A stretch of DNA of 64,000 nt from Belnapia sp. F-4-1. GTDB lineage: Bacteria; Pseudomonadota; Alphaproteobacteria; Acetobacterales; Acetobacteraceae. The stretch is from positions 2,128,819 to 2,192,818 of the forward strand of contig NZ_KN676113.1 in NCBI RefSeq assembly GCF_000802185.1. The letters run 5' to 3'. Every line of letters begins with the position of its first letter. Position 1 is the first letter of the stretch. The position numbers and the translations under genes were made by a program. Positions 20,307-29,522 of this stretch are shown here, one piece after another. The notes under the pieces were generated by a model. That model was not told the origin of the DNA. It saw only the letters and a program-made list of their open reading frames with translations, and searched no databases.

Positions 20307-21503
20307 ATGGCCTTCGATCAGATCCCGCCCGCCGCCGAGCCCAGAACCGATGTGCGGCGGCTGATCCTGCTGCTCGGCATTTCCTGCTTCGCCGGGGCCT
20401 TCGGCGGGCGGGTGCTCGACCCCTTCGTCACGACGCTTGCCAGCGAGTTCGGGGCGCCGGTGCGGGAGGCGGCGCTGCTCGCCTCGGCCTATGCGCTGCC
20501 CTTCGCGCTGATCCAGCCGATCCTGGGCCCGGTCGGGGATGCGGTGGGGAAGCGGCGGATCATCCAGGTGGGGCTCTGCTGCCTGACCCTGTTCTGCCTG
20601 CTGGCGCCGCTGGCGCCGAGCCTCGGCGTGCTGCTGGCGCTGCGCGCTCTGGCCGGGGCGGCGGCGGGCGGGATCATGCCGTTGACGCTCGCCGCGGTCG
20701 GCGATGCGGTGCCGATCGAGGGGCGGCAGGTGGCGCTGAGCCGGCTGCTGGTCTTCTCGATCGTCGGGCAGATCGCCGGCGGGGCTGTGGCCGGCGCGCT
20801 GGGCGAGGTGATCGGCTGGCGCGGGGTGATGCTGCTCTGCGCCGGGCTGGCGGCGGCGGCGGCGTTGGTGATGCTGACCATCCCGCTCAGCCGGGTGCCG
20901 GAGCCGCGGGCGCGCTTCGACGCGGCGCGGGCGATCCGGCGGTACAGGGGAATCCTGGCGCTGCCGCAGGCGCGGCTACTCTACGCCGCGGTGGCGATCG
21001 AGGGGGTGCTGGTCTTCGGCACCTTCCCCTATTTCGCGCCGATGCTGGAGGGGCGGGGGCTCGGCGGCTCGCTCGGGGCGACGGCCGAAGCAGGGATGAC
21101 CGTCGCCGCCTTCGGCCTGGGCGGCGTCGTCTATGCGATGGTGGCGAGGCCGCTGCTGGTGCGGCTCGGCCAAAGGCGGATGGTGATGCTGGGGGCGGGG
21201 CTGGCGGCGCTGGCGCTGGTCGGCTTCGCCCTGGCGCCGGCGGTGGCGGCCTTCATCGCCGCGGGGCTGGCGCTGGGGACGGGCTTCTACATGATCCACA
21301 ACAGCATCCAGACGCGGGTGACGGAGCTGGCGCCGGAGGCGCGGGGCTCGGCGGTCGCGCTGCACGCCTTCCACTTCTTCGCCGGACAGTCGCTGGGGCC
21401 GGTGGTGATGGGGCTGGCGATGGCAGGGGCCGGCGTGGCGCCGGCCCTGGCGGTTGCGGCGGTGGCGATCCTGGCGCTGGGGCTACGCCTGGCGCGCCGG
21501 TAG
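20307..21503 (+). CDS. MFS transporter
   Basis: This 398-residue major facilitator carrier has about twelve hydrophobic helices in two halves. The loop 2-3 motif is seen as GPVGDAVGKRRII, and a similar stretch in the second half reads ARPLLVRLGQRRMV. It looks like a drug/metabolite antiporter of the Bcr/NepI-like kind, but the substrate is unknown. It starts at ATG 20307, 43 bp after the DJ-1 gene, and may be co-transcribed with it. Its 3' end overlaps the convergent panE gene by 21 bp. Confidence 0.82.
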   Translation: MAFDQIPPAAEPRTDVRRLILLLGISCFAGAFGGRVLDPFVTTLASEFGAPVREAALLASAYALPFALIQPILGPVGDAVGKRRIIQVGLCCLTLFCLLAPLAPSLGVLLALRALAGAAAGGIMPLTLAAVGDAVPIEGRQVALSRLLVFSIVGQIAGGAVAGALGEVIGWRGVMLLCAGLAAAAALVMLTIPLSRVPEPRARFDAARAIRRYRGILALPQARLLYAAVAIEGVLVFGTFPYFAPMLEGRGLGGSLGATAEAGMTVAAFGLGGVVYAMVARPLLVRLGQRRMVMLGAGLAALALVGFALAPAVAAFIAAGLALGTGFYMIHNSIQTRVTELAPEARGSAVALHAFHFFAGQSLGPVVMGLAMAGAGVAPALAVAAVAILALGLRLARR

Positions 21504-22424
21504 ACGGCCGGCGTCGCGGCGCTGCTCGAAGGCCTTGGCGTGGATGTAGGCCGCCTCGTGCAGCTCGTGCGGAATGCCGGCCGCCTGCGCCGCCTCCAGC
21601 AGGAAGCCGAGGATGTGGTCCGCCTCGATCCGCCCGCCGGCTTCGAGGTCGCGCAGCATGGAGGCCGCATAGGCCCCGGTCGGATCGGCGAAGAGGCGGC
21701 GGAAGTCGTCGATGAAGCCCGGCCGCACGGGGAAGCCATTGGCCTCAGCGATGGCCGCATTGCGCTCCAGCACGCGATGCATCAGCGCCGCGCCGCCCGG
21801 CGCGCGGGCGATCTCGCCGGTATTGGCGCGCATTAGCACGGTGCCGAGCGCGGTGGTCCCGAGATGGACCAGCTTTTCCCACATGCGCGCCATGATGTCG
21901 GGCACTGCCTCGGCGACCATCCCCTCGGCCGGCGCGGCGAGCGCGGCCAGCGCCCGCGTCCGCTCGGAGGCGCTGCCGTCCAGCTCGCCGAAGGTGAGCC
22001 AGCGCCAGTCGCTGAGCTGCTTCACCACGCCGCCCGGGGTCAGCGTCGCCTGGATCTTGGCGAGGCCGCCGAGGACCCGGCCTTCGCCGAATTCCCGTTG
22101 CAGGCGGGCGATGTGGGAAAGGCCGTTGAGCACGGGCAGCACCGCCGTCGCCGGGCCCATGGCGGGGCGAATGGCCTCGATGGCGGCATCGAGGTCATAG
22201 GCCTTGCAGGTGAGCAGGACGAGGTCGAAGGCGGGCTCGGCCGATGTCACCGTGCGGACGGGCAGGCGGGCATTGCCGAAGGGGCTCTCGATGACGAGGC
22301 CCTCCGCCGCCAGCCGCGCCTGGCGGGCGGGGCGGACGAGGAAGGTGACATCCGCCCCGGCCTGGGCCAGGCGGCCACCGAAATAGCCGCCGAGGGCGCC
22401 GGCGCCGAGGCAGAGGATGCGCAT
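21483..22424 (-). CDS. panE: 2-dehydropantoate 2-reductase
   Basis: This 313-residue NADPH-dependent reductase makes pantoate for coenzyme A. The Rossmann start is MRILCLGAGALGGYFGGRLAQAG, with GxGxxG. The lysine of LLTCKAYDLDAAI and the LNGLSHI region are family features, and the C-terminal ApbA domain has the helical segment with MWEKLVHLGTTALGTVL. Homologues also reduce other keto acids, so pantothenate synthesis is probable rather than proven. Its ATG overlaps the carD stop as TGATG, implying translational coupling to CarD. Confidence 0.85.
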   Translation of the reverse strand: MRILCLGAGALGGYFGGRLAQAGADVTFLVRPARQARLAAEGLVIESPFGNARLPVRTVTSAEPAFDLVLLTCKAYDLDAAIEAIRPAMGPATAVLPVLNGLSHIARLQREFGEGRVLGGLAKIQATLTPGGVVKQLSDWRWLTFGELDGSASERTRALAALAAPAEGMVAEAVPDIMARMWEKLVHLGTTALGTVLMRANTGEIARAPGGAALMHRVLERNAAIAEANGFPVRPGFIDDFRRLFADPTGAYAASMLRDLEAGGRIEADHILGFLLEAAQAAGIPHELHEAAYIHAKAFEQRRDAGRLPARQA

Positions 22425-23233
22425 CAGCCGGCCTTCAGATGGTCCAGCAGTTTGGTCGTCGCCGCCGCCTTGTCGGTGCGGTCGATGGCGGCCAGCTCGG
22501 CGGCCAAGCGGTCCATCGCCTGCTCGTAGATCTGCCGCTCCGAGAAGGACTGGTCCGGCTGGCCGGCGTTGCGGTGCAGATCGCGCACCACCTCGGCGAT
22601 GGCCACCGGATCGCCGCTATTGATCTTCGCCTCGTATTCCTGGGCGCGGCGGGACCACATGGTGCGCTTGATGCGCGCGCGGCCCTTGAGCGTGTCCAGC
22701 GCCTCCTGCATCGAGTCCGGCGCGGCCAGCTTGCGGAGGCCGGAGGAGGCAGCCTTGTTGACCGGCACGCGCAGCGTCATCCGGTTCTCGTCGAAGGTGA
22801 CGACGATGACCTGGAGCGTCAGCCCGGCGGCCGACATCGCCTCGATGCCCTGGACGGTGCCGACCCCGTGGGTCGGGTAGACGACATGGTCGCCGGCCTT
22901 GAATTCCACGGGCTTCGAGGGCTGCCGGGGTGGGATGGAGGGGTGGGTGTCGCGGCGCATCGGCACCGGGCCGCTGGGCGGCGCCCCGCTCGAATAGGTC
23001 GGCAGGGGCGGGGGCAACGGGGCGGCGGCCTGGGCCTCGGCCGTGCCCTGCGGGGCCTCGGTTTCGGGCTTGCCGGGGGCGGGCTTGTCGGAGGCATGCT
23101 TGGCGGGCGACTTGGCCACCGAGGCGGCGACCGCGCGGGCGGGCTTCGTCTCGTCCTGACGCGCCGCGGAGCCCGAGGGACGGCCCGTCTCGGCCTTCGG
23201 GGCCGATGGCTTGGCGCGGGCGGGTTGCTTCAT
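22424..23233 (-). CDS. carD: CarD/CdnL-type RNA polymerase-binding regulator
   Basis: This 269-residue protein has a CarD domain from about residue 111 (VEFKAGDHVVYPTHGVGTVQGIE), with a Tudor-like RNA polymerase-interacting half followed by a helical DNA-binding half (WSRRAQEYEAKINSG). CarD/CdnL stabilises open complexes at rRNA and growth promoters. The first 110 residues are an Ala/Pro/Lys-rich, probably disordered extension absent from compact CdnL proteins (about 170 residues). The ATG at 23233 has an AGGAGAG ribosome site. It sits downstream of fdxA and the helicase, as in many alphaproteobacteria, and is coupled to panE. Confidence 0.9.
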   Translation of the reverse strand: MKQPARAKPSAPKAETGRPSGSAARQDETKPARAVAASVAKSPAKHASDKPAPGKPETEAPQGTAEAQAAAPLPPPLPTYSSGAPPSGPVPMRRDTHPSIPPRQPSKPVEFKAGDHVVYPTHGVGTVQGIEAMSAAGLTLQVIVVTFDENRMTLRVPVNKAASSGLRKLAAPDSMQEALDTLKGRARIKRTMWSRRAQEYEAKINSGDPVAIAEVVRDLHRNAGQPDQSFSERQIYEQAMDRLAAELAAIDRTDKAAATTKLLDHLKAG

Positions 23234-23506
23234 TCCGGGTAACTCTCCTGCGTCACCGGCGACGCCTCGCGGCGCCGGAGAAGGGCGCACAGATGGGGCT
23301 ATCGCAAGGACTTGTCATCGGCTACGGACCGCCCGATTCATCGGCCGGGCCGAAGCGCTGCGGACAGGGCCATCCTGGGCACCTGCGAGGCTCGGACGAA
23401 CCGGGACGGTTTCGCCATCATCCCGAAAGCATAGCATTATTTCCCTGGGATGTCACCCAGGTGTCCAGCCAGAGAGCGCCGTCGCAATCGTGAGACGCGC
23501 CAGCCC

Positions 23507-23839
23507 TCAGGGCTTGCCGGGATTGGCGCTGAACAGCTCCCGCTTGCCGGGCTTGTCCTTCCACTCGTCGGCATCGGCCGGCGGCTCGCCCTTGCGGGTG
23601 ATGTTCGGCCACTCCGCGGCATAGCTGCGGTTCAGCTCGGCATAGGGGGCGGCGCGGTCGTCGCTGTCGGGGACGATGGCCTCGGCCGGGCACTCCGGCT
23701 CGCAGACGCCGCAGTCGATGCACTCATCAGGATGGATGACCAGCATGTTCTCGCCGACATAGAAGCAGTCGACCGGGCAAACCTCCACGCAGTCCATGAA
23801 CTTGCACTTGATGCAATTTTCGATGACGACATAAGTCAC
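23507..23839 (-). CDS. fdxA: Seven-iron ferredoxin FdxA
   Basis: This 110-residue soluble electron carrier binds one [3Fe-4S] and one [4Fe-4S] cluster. The N-terminal cysteine set is [18 protein letters not shown] and the second is [16 protein letters not shown]. The C-terminal extension ([16 protein letters not shown]) is typical of the FdxA type. It is flanked by about 177 bp towards the S4 gene and about 270 bp towards carD, so it probably has its own promoter. The redox partner is unknown. Confidence 0.93.
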   Translation of the reverse strand: MTYVVIENCIKCKFMDCVEVCPVDCFYVGENMLVIHPDECIDCGVCEPECPAEAIVPDSDDRAAPYAELNRSYAAEWPNITRKGEPPADADEWKDKPGKRELFSANPGKP

Positions 23840-24016
23840 GGCGGATCGGTCCCCAAGAGCATGATCGCCAGAGGCTGGAACGGCCGGAGGCGTGAATCAT
23901 GCGACACAACATTAAGCCGGGGTTTGCTCGGCGATCCAGTGATCGCGGAGCACGCCCTGGCGCAGTCCATGCGGCGAGGCGGAGACATGGACCGGCACGG
24001 CCCGGCTGGCAAGCCG

Positions 24017-24319
24017 TCAGGCCGAAGAGTCGCCTGACATGTCTTCGAAGAGCAGCCGCGCCTCGCTCGCCGGCCCGCGCCGGTCGCCCAGCGCCAGCAC
24101 GCGCCAGATCCGCACCACGCCGCGCTCGGCGCTGCCGAGGGCGAAGGTCAGCACGTCGCCCGGGCGGAGCTTGTAATGCGGCTTGTCAGTCGGCTGGCGG
24201 TTCACCCGGACGCCCCCGGTCTCGACGATGCGGGCGCAGGCGGCGCGGGACTTCGCCACCCGCGCGCACCAGAGCCATTTGTCGAGCCGCTGCCAGTCCT
24301 GGTCCTCAGCCTCCGCCAC
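24017..24319 (-). CDS. S4-domain RNA-binding protein (Hsp15-like)
   Basis: This 100-residue protein has an S4 domain: RLDKWLWCARVAKSRAACARIVETGGVRVNRQPT, continued by LRPGDVLTF. Hsp15/HslR-type proteins bind stalled 50S subunits carrying nascent chains and help recycle them. The start is GTG at 24319, three bases after the helicase stop, so the two are co-transcribed. Helicase and S4 protein are regularly paired in alphaproteobacteria. Confidence 0.83.
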   Translation of the reverse strand: MAEAEDQDWQRLDKWLWCARVAKSRAACARIVETGGVRVNRQPTDKPHYKLRPGDVLTFALGSAERGVVRIWRVLALGDRRGPASEARLLFEDMSGDSSA

Positions 24320-24322
24320 GGC

Positions 24323-27289
24323 CTAACGCAGCTTGAGCTGCGCCAGGATGGCGAAGGGCGAGTCGGGGTTGATCCGCGGCTCGGGCTTGCGCGGCGGCTG
24401 CGATGGGCGCGGGCCACGCGGCGGGCCGTCGTGACGCGGCCGCTGCTGGTCGCGCTGCTGGTCGGGCCGGCCCTCGCCGCGCCCTTCCTGACGGTATTGC
24501 GGCCGCCCCTCGGGCCTGCCCTCGGACCGTCCCTCTGGTCGCCCCTCGGGCCTGCCCTCGGGCCGTGGCCCGCGATGCTGCGGCGGGCCCTTGCCCTGAT
24601 GCGGCGGCCGACCCTGGTGGTGATGCGGCTTGCCGTGATGCTGCGGCCGCGGGCCGCGCAGCAGCTCGGCCGGCACCGGCGGGCCGAACATCCCCTCCGG
24701 CAGGGCGGACGGCTGCGGCCGGGCCTGTTGCGGCGGGCGGCGGTCGCGTTGGCCCTGATGATGGGGCTGGCCCTGGGGCTGGGGCCGGCGGTCGCCGCCG
24801 CGGGCATGGTGCTGCGGCCGCGGCTGGGCGATGCGGAGCGGCGTCGGCGGGCCGTACTGCCCCTCCTCCAGCGCCTGCGGCTCCATCAGGCGGAAGCCGA
24901 GCGCGGTCAGCGTCACGCCGAGCGTATCCGCCTTCACCCCGAGCCGGCTGGCGAGGTCGGGCGGCGGCGGGGTAGGGGCGCGGCGCGTCAGGTAGCCGAG
25001 CTCGGCGGCGATGCGCTCGGCCACGTCGAGGCGAAGCAGCACCGGCCCCGCCTCGATCCAGCCGATGGTCGCCGCGAAGCCCTGCGGCCAGTCGGCCCAG
25101 AGCGGTGGCGTCGCCATCCCCGGCTCCGGCTTCTGCAAGGCGACGAGGCCCGGCGCCGGCAGGCCCGGCGTGTCGATGTTGCGCGACATGGCCCAGAGCT
25201 GGGCGCGCAGCGCCATGGCGCGCGGCTTCAGCGCCTCCGGCACGAAGAGGGCGAAGCGGCCGGCGCGGACGCCGATCGCCTTCAGCTTCTGCCGCAGGTC
25301 CGGATTGATGTTCCCCTCGGTGCCGCCGAGGGCGAGGCCCAGCTGCTCGCGCAGCAGGAAGGCCGGGCCGCGCAGCGCGCCCTCCGCCTCGGCCTTGGTC
25401 TCGATCGTCGCCAGGATGCCGAGCTCCTTGGCGACCAGGCCTTCCACGAATTTGGCGAGGCGGGCGCGGACGCGCTCGCGCTGGGCGCCGTCGAGGAACT
25501 CGCTCGGCAGCGGCTCGACCAGCGGCTTCGAAGGCTCTGAGCCGGGGCGGAGGCGGGCGACCTCGGCGATGCCGGCGCCGTTGTTCCAGGTGATGCGGTG
25601 GGCCGGCGTGAGGGCGAAGGCGTCGTCCTTCGCCACTTCGAGGGCGGCGACGCGGCGCGGCATCTCCTCCTTCAGGGCGCGGCGGGCGGCGCGGAGGATG
25701 AGCTTGCGCTGCTCCTCCGTCTCCGCCTCGGCCTCGGGGTGGAAGAGGAAGCCCTCGACCTTGCCGACCGGATGGCCCTCGACCACCACTTCGCCGCTGC
25801 GGGTGACGGCGGAGAGCAGCTCCTCCTCGGTGTCGTCGAGGCGGCGGATCAGATGGGCGGCGCGGCGGTCGACGAAGCGGGCGGTGAGGCGCTCGTGCAG
25901 CGCGTCGGAAACGGCATCCTCCGCCTTGCGCGCCTCGGCCTGGATGGTCGCGGCATCCTTCAGCCAGTCGGCGCGGGCGGCGACATAGGACCAGACGCGG
26001 ATGCTGGCGAGGCGGGCCATCAGCGTGTCGAGGTCGCCCTCGATGCTGCTGCACTGGGCGATCTGGCCGAGCGCCCACTCGTCGGGCAGCACGCCGTCCT
26101 CGGCCAGGTGGCGGAAGACGCGGCTGCACAGCGCCGCGTGGCTGTCGTCGGAAAGCTTGCGGAAGTCGGGGATCTGGCAGGCTTCCCAGAGCAGCCGCAC
26201 CCGGGCGCGGCTGGTGGCCAGCGCCCGCACCTCGTCCTCCCGCGCCAGCATGGAGAGGGTGATGTGGTCCGTCGCGTCGTTGCCCTTGGCGAGGCCGGGC
26301 TGCGGCGCCGGGGCGGCGAGGCTGTCGAGCAGGGCATCGATGCTGGTGAAGTCGAGGTCGCTGTTGCGCCAGGCCAGCGTCTGCAGCGGCTCGAAATTAT
26401 GGGTCTCGATCTTGTGGACGATCTCGTCCGGCAGGGGCGGGCAGTCGCCGGTCACGCCGAAGGTGCCGTCGCGCATGCCGCGGCCGGCGCGGCCCGCAAT
26501 CTGCGCGGCCTCCTGCGCGGTGAGCTGGCGCGGCTTGTGGCCGTCGAATTTCTGCAGGGAAGCGAAGGCCACATGGTCCACATCCATGTTGAGGCCCATG
26601 CCGATGGCATCCGTCGCCACCAGGAAATCGACCTCACGGTTCTGGTAGAGCGCCACCTGGGCGTTGCGGGTGCGGGGCGAGAGCCGGCCCATGACCACGG
26701 CGCAGCCGCCGCGGCGGCGGCGGATGGCCTCCGCGATTGCATAAACCTCGCCGGCGGAGAAGGCGACGACGGCGCTGCGCGGCGGCAGGCGGGTCAGCTT
26801 CTGCGGGCCGGCATGGGTGAGCTGGGAAAGGCGCGGGCGCGTCTCGATCTCGGCCTGCGGAATCAGCCGCTGGAGCAGCGGGCGGATGGTTTCGGCGCCG
26901 AGGAACATGGTCTCGACCATGCCGCGGGCGTTCAGCAGCCGGTCGGTGAAGACATGCCCGCGGTCCGGGTCGGCGCAGAGCTGGATCTCGTCGACGGCGA
27001 GGAACTCCACACGGCGGTCGAGCGGCATCGCCTCCACCGTGCAGGCGAACCATTTCGCCTCGGGCGGGACGATCTTCTCCTCGCCGGTGATGAGCGCGAC
27101 GTATCGCTCCCCCTTGGCGGCGACCATGCGGTCATAATTCTCGCGCGCCAGCAGGCGCAGCGGGAAGCCGATGATGCCGCTGCTGTGCGCCAGCAGGCGG
27201 GTGATCGCCAGATGCGTCTTGCCGGTGTTGGTCGGGCCAAGCACCGCACGGACCCTGGCTTCGAACATTGGGGGATGGGTATCCGACAT
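24323..27289 (-). CDS. SUV3-like superfamily 2 RNA/DNA helicase
   Basis: This 988-residue helicase is related to mitochondrial SUV3. Walker A GPTNTGKTH is at 18-26 and the DExx box is DEIQ at 100-103. Later motifs include FSAGEVYAIAEAIRRR, VATDAIGMGLNMDV and QIAGRAGRG. The middle third is an all-alpha accessory region. From about residue 800 the protein becomes a Gln/His/Pro/Arg/Gly-rich tail with EGRP repeats, likely disordered and RNA-binding. A longer frame exists upstream, but the ATG at 27289 starts right before the ATPase core. It leads into the S4 gene three bases downstream. Its cellular target is not known. Confidence 0.87.
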   Translation of the reverse strand: MSDTHPPMFEARVRAVLGPTNTGKTHLAITRLLAHSSGIIGFPLRLLARENYDRMVAAKGERYVALITGEEKIVPPEAKWFACTVEAMPLDRRVEFLAVDEIQLCADPDRGHVFTDRLLNARGMVETMFLGAETIRPLLQRLIPQAEIETRPRLSQLTHAGPQKLTRLPPRSAVVAFSAGEVYAIAEAIRRRRGGCAVVMGRLSPRTRNAQVALYQNREVDFLVATDAIGMGLNMDVDHVAFASLQKFDGHKPRQLTAQEAAQIAGRAGRGMRDGTFGVTGDCPPLPDEIVHKIETHNFEPLQTLAWRNSDLDFTSIDALLDSLAAPAPQPGLAKGNDATDHITLSMLAREDEVRALATSRARVRLLWEACQIPDFRKLSDDSHAALCSRVFRHLAEDGVLPDEWALGQIAQCSSIEGDLDTLMARLASIRVWSYVAARADWLKDAATIQAEARKAEDAVSDALHERLTARFVDRRAAHLIRRLDDTEEELLSAVTRSGEVVVEGHPVGKVEGFLFHPEAEAETEEQRKLILRAARRALKEEMPRRVAALEVAKDDAFALTPAHRITWNNGAGIAEVARLRPGSEPSKPLVEPLPSEFLDGAQRERVRARLAKFVEGLVAKELGILATIETKAEAEGALRGPAFLLREQLGLALGGTEGNINPDLRQKLKAIGVRAGRFALFVPEALKPRAMALRAQLWAMSRNIDTPGLPAPGLVALQKPEPGMATPPLWADWPQGFAATIGWIEAGPVLLRLDVAERIAAELGYLTRRAPTPPPPDLASRLGVKADTLGVTLTALGFRLMEPQALEEGQYGPPTPLRIAQPRPQHHARGGDRRPQPQGQPHHQGQRDRRPPQQARPQPSALPEGMFGPPVPAELLRGPRPQHHGKPHHHQGRPPHQGKGPPQHRGPRPEGRPEGRPEGRSEGRPEGRPQYRQEGRGEGRPDQQRDQQRPRHDGPPRGPRPSQPPRKPEPRINPDSPFAILAQLKLR
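24470..24571 (-). repeat. EGRP-type tandem repeats in the helicase tail
   Basis: Imperfect 12-bp coding repeats encode runs of E-G-R-P with S or Q variants, near residues 907-943 of the helicase. They sit within a longer low-complexity region covering roughly 24330-24850. This is simple coding repetition rather than a separate element; copy number could vary between strains. Confidence 0.7.
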
Positions 27290-27388
27290 GCGGCGCAATG
27301 CATGGGCCGGATGGCGGCGGATTGCAACCTCATGCAAGGCCGGGCTACTCCGCACCGTGCTGTCTTCCCTGCCGATTCACCGCCTCCC

Positions 27389-28522
27389 ATGAGCGCACCG
27401 CTGCGGTTCGCGCTGCTCTATGCCGCGCAATTCGCAACCGTGGGTGCGTTGCAGCCCTTCCTGCCCGCGGTGCTGGCCGGGCATGGGCTGACGCCCGGGC
27501 AGATCGCCGCCGTGCTGGCGCTGGCCTCGGCCGTGCGGCTGCTGGCGGCACCGGCGGTGGGGCGGGGGGCGGACGGCCTCGGCGATGCGCAGAGCATCCT
27601 CGTCCTGGCGGCGGGGCTCGCCGCCTGCATGGTCACGGGCTTCGCCTGGGCGCCGGGCTTCGGGGCCCTCGTCGCCGTCGCCATGCTGCATGCGCTGGTG
27701 AGCGCGCCGGTGGTGCCGCTCTCGGATGCGCTCTGCCTCGGGGCGGCGCGGCGGATGGGCTTCGACTATGGGCGGGCCAGGTCGGCGGGGTCGGCCAGCT
27801 ACATCGCGGCGGCGGTGCTAGCGGGCTTCGCCGTGCAGGCGGTGGGGGCAGAGGCGGTGATCTGGATCGCCTCGCTCTGCTACCTGCTGACGACGCTGGC
27901 GGCGCGGGGGCTGCCGCGGCTGGAGGCGGCAGGCGCCGGGCGCAGCGGCTTCGCGGCGCCCTTCCGCGACCCGGCCTTCCGCTGGCTGCTGCCGCTCTCG
28001 GCGCTGATCCAGGGAAGCCACGCACTCTACTACGGCTTCGCCACGCTGCACTGGCAGGCGGCGGGGCTTTCCTCCGGCATCATCGGCCTGCTCTGGGGCG
28101 AAGGTGTGGTGGTGGAGGTGCTGCTCTTCCTCTGGGGGAGGCGGCTGGTGGAGCGGCTGGGGCCCGGCGGGATGGCCTTGCTGGCGGCCTCCGCTGGGGT
28201 GCTGCGCTGGAGCGTAACGGCGTACACGAGCTGGCTGCCGGCGCTGGTTGCGGTGCAGCTGCTGCATGCGCTGACCTTCGGGGCGATGCATCTCGGCGCC
28301 ATGCGGGTGCTGGGCGGCCTGCCGCCCGGGCAGGCGGCGACGGCGCAGACGCTGCATGCCTCGCTCGGCACCGGGCTGGCGATGGGAGTGCTCACCTACC
28401 TGTGCGGGCCGCTCTACGCCACCTTCGGAGGCGGCGGATTCTGGGCCATGGCCGGCCTCTGCGCCATCGCCCTGCCCGTGGCGATGCGGCTGCGCGCCGT
28501 GCTGCGGCGGCGGCCGGGCTGA
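27389..28522 (+). CDS. MFS transporter, LacY/HcaT-like family
   Basis: This 377-residue inner-membrane carrier has about twelve helices and the MFS_1-like arrangement seen in HcaT/LacY relatives. The N-terminal helix YAAQFATVGALQPFLPAVL, the loop AAPAVGRGADGLGD and the segment YYGFATLHWQAAGLS resemble that group. The substrate is unknown. It diverges from the helicase gene over about 100 bp. Its stop is followed within 80 bp by the cfa remnant. Confidence 0.8.
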   Translation: MSAPLRFALLYAAQFATVGALQPFLPAVLAGHGLTPGQIAAVLALASAVRLLAAPAVGRGADGLGDAQSILVLAAGLAACMVTGFAWAPGFGALVAVAMLHALVSAPVVPLSDALCLGAARRMGFDYGRARSAGSASYIAAAVLAGFAVQAVGAEAVIWIASLCYLLTTLAARGLPRLEAAGAGRSGFAAPFRDPAFRWLLPLSALIQGSHALYYGFATLHWQAAGLSSGIIGLLWGEGVVVEVLLFLWGRRLVERLGPGGMALLAASAGVLRWSVTAYTSWLPALVAVQLLHALTFGAMHLGAMRVLGGLPPGQAATAQTLHASLGTGLAMGVLTYLCGPLYATFGGGGFWAMAGLCAIALPVAMRLRAVLRRRPG

Positions 28523-28603
28523 ACCGCCGCCGCCGTTGGACGGCGATCGCGGGCGGGGGACAGACTGCCCAGTGGTCCGGCTTACGACGGAGTGCGGCAT
28601 TCC

Positions 28604-29325
28604 ATGCTGGTGCACACCATCCTCGACCACGTCATCGAGAGCGGCACCCTCACCGTGGGCGCTGACGCTGGCGCGGGATTGGGGGCGCGCGTCACCAGCA
28701 TCACGCTGAGCGAGGAGCAACTCGGCGTCGCGTGGCAGCGGGCCCAAGAGGCTGGGTTGGCGGACCGGGTGCGGTTCGAGCTTCTGGACTACCGGAGGCT
28801 GCCGGGATTCCTTGGCCGACCGGTCGACCGGGTGGTCTTCGTCGGCATGTTCGAGCATGTGGGGATCGATCATTTCCACGGATTCTTCCGCAGCGTGAAG
28901 CAGGTGCTGAAGCCGGACGGGGTGGCGCTGGTCCATGCCATCGGACGGTCGAGCGGGCCGGGGCGACCAACCCCTGGCTGGCGAAGTACATCTTCCCCGG
29001 CGGCTATTCCCCCGTGCTGCCGGCGGTCGAGCGCTCCGGCCTTTGGATGACGGATATCGAAATCCTGCGGCTGCACTATGCCGAGACGATCCGGCATTGG
29101 CGGCGGCGCTTCGCGGCGAGTCGGGACGCGATCCTTTCGCCCCATGACGAGCGCTTCTACTGGATGTTCGAGTTCTACTTGGCGGGGCGGAGCTGGCCTT
29201 CCGCCGCTCGGACTACATGAACTGGCAGCTACAGCTCTCGCCGAGCGTGGGGGACTGTACCGCTGACGCGGGACTACATGGTCGATGGCGAGCGCGCAGC
29301 GGCCGGAGGGCGGGTTTCCGCCTGA
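28604..29325 (+). pseudogene. cfa: Decayed cyclopropane-fatty-acyl-phospholipid synthase
   Basis: CFA synthase transfers a methylene group from SAM to membrane lipid double bonds. Recognisable blocks survive in shifting frames: an N-terminal LDHVIESGTLTV fused straight to RVTSITLSEEQ, then VGMFEHVGIDHFHGFF and HAIGRSSGPG in frame 1; NPWLAKYIFPGGYSPVLP and DIEILRLHYAETIRHWRRRF in frame 2; ELAFRRSDYMNWQLQL in frame 3; and a last VPLTRDYM reading to a TGA at 29323. About 170 codons with the SAM-binding glycine motif are deleted. Frameshifts lie near 28960-28964, 29184-29187 and 29256-29260. The first two each look like one G lost after a four-G run. Confidence 0.82.
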
Positions 29326-29522
29326 TCCAGGCAAGACCAGACGGGGAAGCCCCGTCCTGCCGTTGCGAATGAGCACGGGTTGCACAATGATCCCGATCAA
29401 CAATGACTTGCCGTGTCAGCAGCATTGTTTTGGTTGACCTTCCAGTGAAATACGCCGTAACACCTTTTCGTGTTCACGGACTCGTTTGAATTGTCTCATT
29501 GAAGTGACGGAGGGTCGGAGTT

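Noticed and set aside
23444-23461. CCTGGG-ATGTCA-CCCAGG stem as the fdxA terminator
   Set aside because: Only 6 bp with no T-run on the minus strand (GAAATAATGC follows); too weak to annotate.
24470-24571. EGRP-coding repeats as a CRISPR or VNTR element
   Set aside because: Units are 12 bp, imperfect, in frame and without spacers; they are simply the low-complexity tail of the helicase.
24176-27380. Long plus-strand open frames opposite the SUV3-like helicase
   Set aside because: Their translations are low-complexity antisense shadows; the helicase frame carries all motifs. Only the part from 27389 is a real gene (MFS transporter).
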